Of a stretch of 6,977 nt of DNA, positions 5,658-6,977 are shown piece by piece. The position numbers and the translations under genes are program-made. How positions within the stretch are numbered: the first letter of the stretch is position 1; each line of letters starts with the position of its first letter. This stretch comes from an uncultured Synergistales bacterium. GTDB taxonomy: Bacteria > Synergistota > Synergistia > Synergistales > Aminobacteriaceae. Under the pieces are notes generated by a model. It did not search any database and was not told the origin of the DNA. It was given only the letters and a program-made list of their open reading frames with translations. The stretch spans positions 1 through 6,977 of the forward strand of contig CALFXN010000298.1 of the NCBI GenBank assembly GCA_937957815.1, read 5' to 3'.

Positions 5658-6440
5658 CTATTTGACGAATATTGCCACCGCGATTCCCGCCACGATGAGC
5701 GCGATTCCGAGCCAGAGCTGCGCCTTCGCTCCGGACTCCCGGCTCTTCACGACTTCTTCTTCGGACTTGACCGAGACGATGAAGGGCTTCCCCTTTTCCG
5801 ACGGCCTTCCGATGTGGAGGTTCCCCGCGGATTCCCTGACTTCGCCCGCGATGTAGAGGGGGTGTCCGAGCGGGATGATTTTTTCCGCGTAGCGGAACCC
5901 GAGCGTCCGGGTCGCCTGCGGAACCTGGAACGACACGCCCCAGAACGAATAAGTCCGGGTCGAGTCATAGGGCTCGAAGCGGTTCGCGCCGTCCTTCAGG
6001 TCGATCGACGCGCCGTCGAGGTCGATCGGAACGCGGACGCCGCCGTCCTCGACGTAGAGCGGCGTCGGACTGTTCTGGCTCGAGACGGTTTCCGAACCCC
6101 TGGTGGTCTTTCGCTGGACGACCCCCTTGTCGTCCTTCACCATCTCGTCCTTTTCGAACTCCCGGACGACCGTCGCCGAGAAATAGGCGCACGGAATCTT
6201 CCCGTGCGGGGAGAGAAGTTCTCCGTCCGTGACGGCCTTTCCGGTCGTCTCGATGAAGTCGCGGTAGCCGAGTCCCTGTTCCGCGACGCTCTTCCACGCG
6301 TTTTTGATATCCGGAAGCGTCGAGTTCTTCGAGAATTTGAGTTCCGTGATCTCTCCTTCCGACTTCTTCTTCTGGACGAAGGCGAGGTACGCGCCTCCGA
6401 GCGCCATGAGGGCGCCGATTCCCATCGACAGAGCGCTCAT
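5658..6440 (-). CDS. Bacterial GIDE (MUL1/BAM-like) domain membrane protein, RING-less
   Basis: A 260-residue protein starting at ATG 6440. A membrane segment (about 4-22, MGIGALMALGGAYLAFV) is followed by charged KKKSEGE. A GIDE domain covers about 58-228, and a second membrane segment (about 241-258) ends FVK at the C-terminus. This matches eukaryotic MUL1/MAPL, whose GIDE (BAM, 'beside membrane') domain lies between two membrane segments, but the C-terminal RING is absent. Databases often label such bacterial proteins 'E3 ubiquitin ligase'; without a RING no ligase activity is expected. Family-like marks are GELLSPHGKIPCAYFSATV 73-91, SQNSPTPLYVEDGGVRVPID 121-140 and PLGHPLYIAGEVRE 190-203. 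GGAGAGGAG lies about 9 nt before the start, inside the end of the YbjN gene; the two genes are 2 nt apart, so they are surely co-transcribed. An in-frame opening continues upstream to 6704, but it overlaps YbjN and is arginine-rich noise. Function in bacteria is unknown; a membrane-bound adaptor or stress role is inferred. Confidence 0.88.
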   Translation of the reverse strand: MSALSMGIGALMALGGAYLAFVQKKKSEGEITELKFSKNSTLPDIKNAWKSVAEQGLGYRDFIETTGKAVTDGELLSPHGKIPCAYFSATVVREFEKDEMVKDDKGVVQRKTTRGSETVSSQNSPTPLYVEDGGVRVPIDLDGASIDLKDGANRFEPYDSTRTYSFWGVSFQVPQATRTLGFRYAEKIIPLGHPLYIAGEVRESAGNLHIGRPSEKGKPFIVSVKSEEEVVKSRESGAKAQLWLGIALIVAGIAVAIFVK

Positions 6441-6442
6441 CT

Positions 6443-6877
6443 TCAGAGTCTCCTCTCCTTCAGGATGTCGTCGTACTGGTCCGCGTAGACGGCCACCGTC
6501 TGGATCGCCGCGAGAAGTTCGCTCTCGTCGAGGTGCGCGCCCGGAAGCGTGCACGAGAACATGACGGTATTGTCGAACGCGAGGCTGAACGCGCCGAGCG
6601 GCGTCTCCGCGTTGAGACGCATGAGCTTCGGGGCGACCTCGGCCGGGTCCGCGTCCTCGACGAGGTACGCGAACACCCGCACCAGAACGTCCTCGGAATG
6701 CCACGGGGCGACCGTGACCTGGACCGTGGCGCTTCCGAAGGAGAACGAGAAGAGGTCGTCGACGCGGACGAGGTCCTCGGCGTCGAAGAAGTCCATGAGA
6801 TAGTCGGCCACGGTGTTGCGGATTTTCGCGAGCAGCGCCGCGTTGACGCCGTCCGTGAGGATCGGGAACTTACGCAC
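6443..6877 (-). CDS. YbjN-family protein (type III chaperone-like fold)
   Basis: A 144-residue cytoplasmic protein of the YbjN/CesT-like fold. Members resemble type III secretion chaperones and are thought to bind peptides or partner proteins. Seen here: helix about 12-30, strands FSFSFGSATVQVTVAPW 43-59 and VLVRVFAYLV 64-73, helix PAEVAPKLMRLNAETPLG 78-95, strands FSLAFDNTVMFSCTLPG 97-113, and a last helix ESELLAAIQTVAVYADQYDD 118-137. The pattern RLNxxTPLGxF with a closing AxxADxYD helix is typical of the family. I chose GTG 6877 because AGGGGGG lies 8 nt before it and the protein then begins MRKFPILTDG. An ATG at 6925 adds 16 unconvincing residues inside the upstream gene. The gene overlaps that gene's stop by 8 nt and is 2 nt from the GIDE gene, so all three are probably translationally linked. 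The family call is strong; the client is unknown. Confidence 0.85.
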   Translation of the reverse strand: MRKFPILTDGVNAALLAKIRNTVADYLMDFFDAEDLVRVDDLFSFSFGSATVQVTVAPWHSEDVLVRVFAYLVEDADPAEVAPKLMRLNAETPLGAFSLAFDNTVMFSCTLPGAHLDESELLAAIQTVAVYADQYDDILKERRL

Positions 6878-6977
6878 CGGAACCGCCCCCCTGTCCCATC
6901 TTCGCCATGAGCTTCGCGAGTTCATCGTCGACCTGCTGGTTCTTTTCGAGCGCGGCGAACGGATCGTCCGCCGGAGC
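6870..6977 (-). CDS. C-terminal end of an upstream gene, possibly PspA/IM30 family
   Basis: The last 35 codons of a gene entering from the right edge, ending at TAA 6872-6870. It reads DDPFAALEKNQQVDDELAKL then MAKMGQGGGSGA. The acidic helix DDELAKLMAKMG and the short glycine-serine tail resemble the C-termini of PspA/IM30-type coiled-coil membrane-remodelling proteins, which often end in a DDELAxLKAxLG-like helix. This is too short to prove the family. Context helps slightly: in E. coli the PspA-like YjfJ is encoded next to YjfI, a protein of a family related to YbjN. That this frame is coding is supported by its clean ending 3 nt after the start codon of YbjN and by typical amino-acid composition. 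It could equally be the tail of another coiled-coil protein. Confidence 0.65.
   Translation of the reverse strand, partial: APADDPFAALEKNQQVDDELAKLMAKMGQGGGSGA

Noticed and set aside
5658..6440. Calling the GIDE protein an active E3 ubiquitin ligase
   Set aside because: There is no RING or other zinc-binding cysteine cluster; only one cysteine (C84) is present. The ligase label belongs to the RING of eukaryotic MUL1, not to the GIDE domain.
4824..6488. A 554-codon open frame on the plus strand, opposite the LRR and GIDE genes
   Set aside because: It spans the boundary of two well-supported minus-strand genes, and its sequence is an arginine- and glutamate-rich mirror of LRR codons, with no fold or ribosome site.
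6441..6704. N-terminal extension of the GIDE protein to an ATG at 6704
   Set aside because: The extra 88 residues overlap the YbjN gene, are arginine- and glycine-rich and would hide the N-terminal membrane segment; ATG 6440 has a good ribosome site.
6878..6925. YbjN start at ATG 6925
   Set aside because: The added 16 residues lie inside the upstream gene's coding end and look random. GTG 6877 has a well-spaced ribosome site and gives a family-like N-terminus.
1..6977. CRISPR arrays, tRNA or rRNA genes, insertion sequences, attachment sites
   Set aside because: No regularly spaced identical repeats, no cloverleaf-like sequence or conserved rRNA segments, no transposase or integrase motifs, and no terminal inverted repeats were seen. 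The only repeated DNA is the diverged LRR-coding units.

Overview
The window is a compact stretch of a GC-rich (roughly 60%) bacterial chromosome. All nine recognisable genes lie on the minus strand, so they are transcribed from high to low coordinates. Several products have Sec-type signal peptides, one is a two-membrane-segment protein with a GIDE domain, and one is a membrane diguanylate cyclase. This suggests a diderm (Gram-negative-type) bacterium. I cannot fix the phylum; Synergistota or another GC-rich diderm lineage is a guess. There are no RNA genes, transposons, prophage genes, CRISPR arrays or non-coding gaps over 140 bases.

Layout in order of transcription. (1) 6977-5658 is a tight three-gene unit. 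It holds the C-terminus of a cut-off gene with a PspA/IM30-like tail (tentative), a YbjN-family protein starting at GTG 6877 and overlapping that gene by 8 nt, and, after a 2-nt gap, a 260-residue RING-less GIDE (MUL1/BAM-like) membrane protein. (2) 5618-2759 is a run of four genes for exported proteins: a leucine-rich-repeat protein, an SH3 protein with a BamE-like C-terminus, a 93-residue protein with a CPEC motif, and a 178-residue protein of unknown family. The SH3 and 93-residue genes share an ATGA overlap. A strong 12-bp hairpin separates the LRR gene from the SH3 gene. (3) 2621-195 encodes an 808-residue sensor diguanylate cyclase (periplasmic sensor, HAMP, two PAS, GGEEF with an intact inhibitory site). 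(4) 114-1 is the start of a MutT-like Nudix hydrolase, cut at the first residues of its Nudix box.

How the parts may work together: the YbjN/GIDE unit looks like a membrane-associated stress or quality-control module. The four exported proteins look like an envelope group of unknown role, with protein-binding (LRR, SH3) and lipoprotein-assembly-like (BamE-type) folds. The cyclase and the Nudix gene each have an extended -10 promoter candidate in the gap before them and are probably separate transcription units. The most interesting material is the uncharacterised exported cluster beside the GIDE/YbjN unit. No part of the window can be proved from sequence alone to be a new system.
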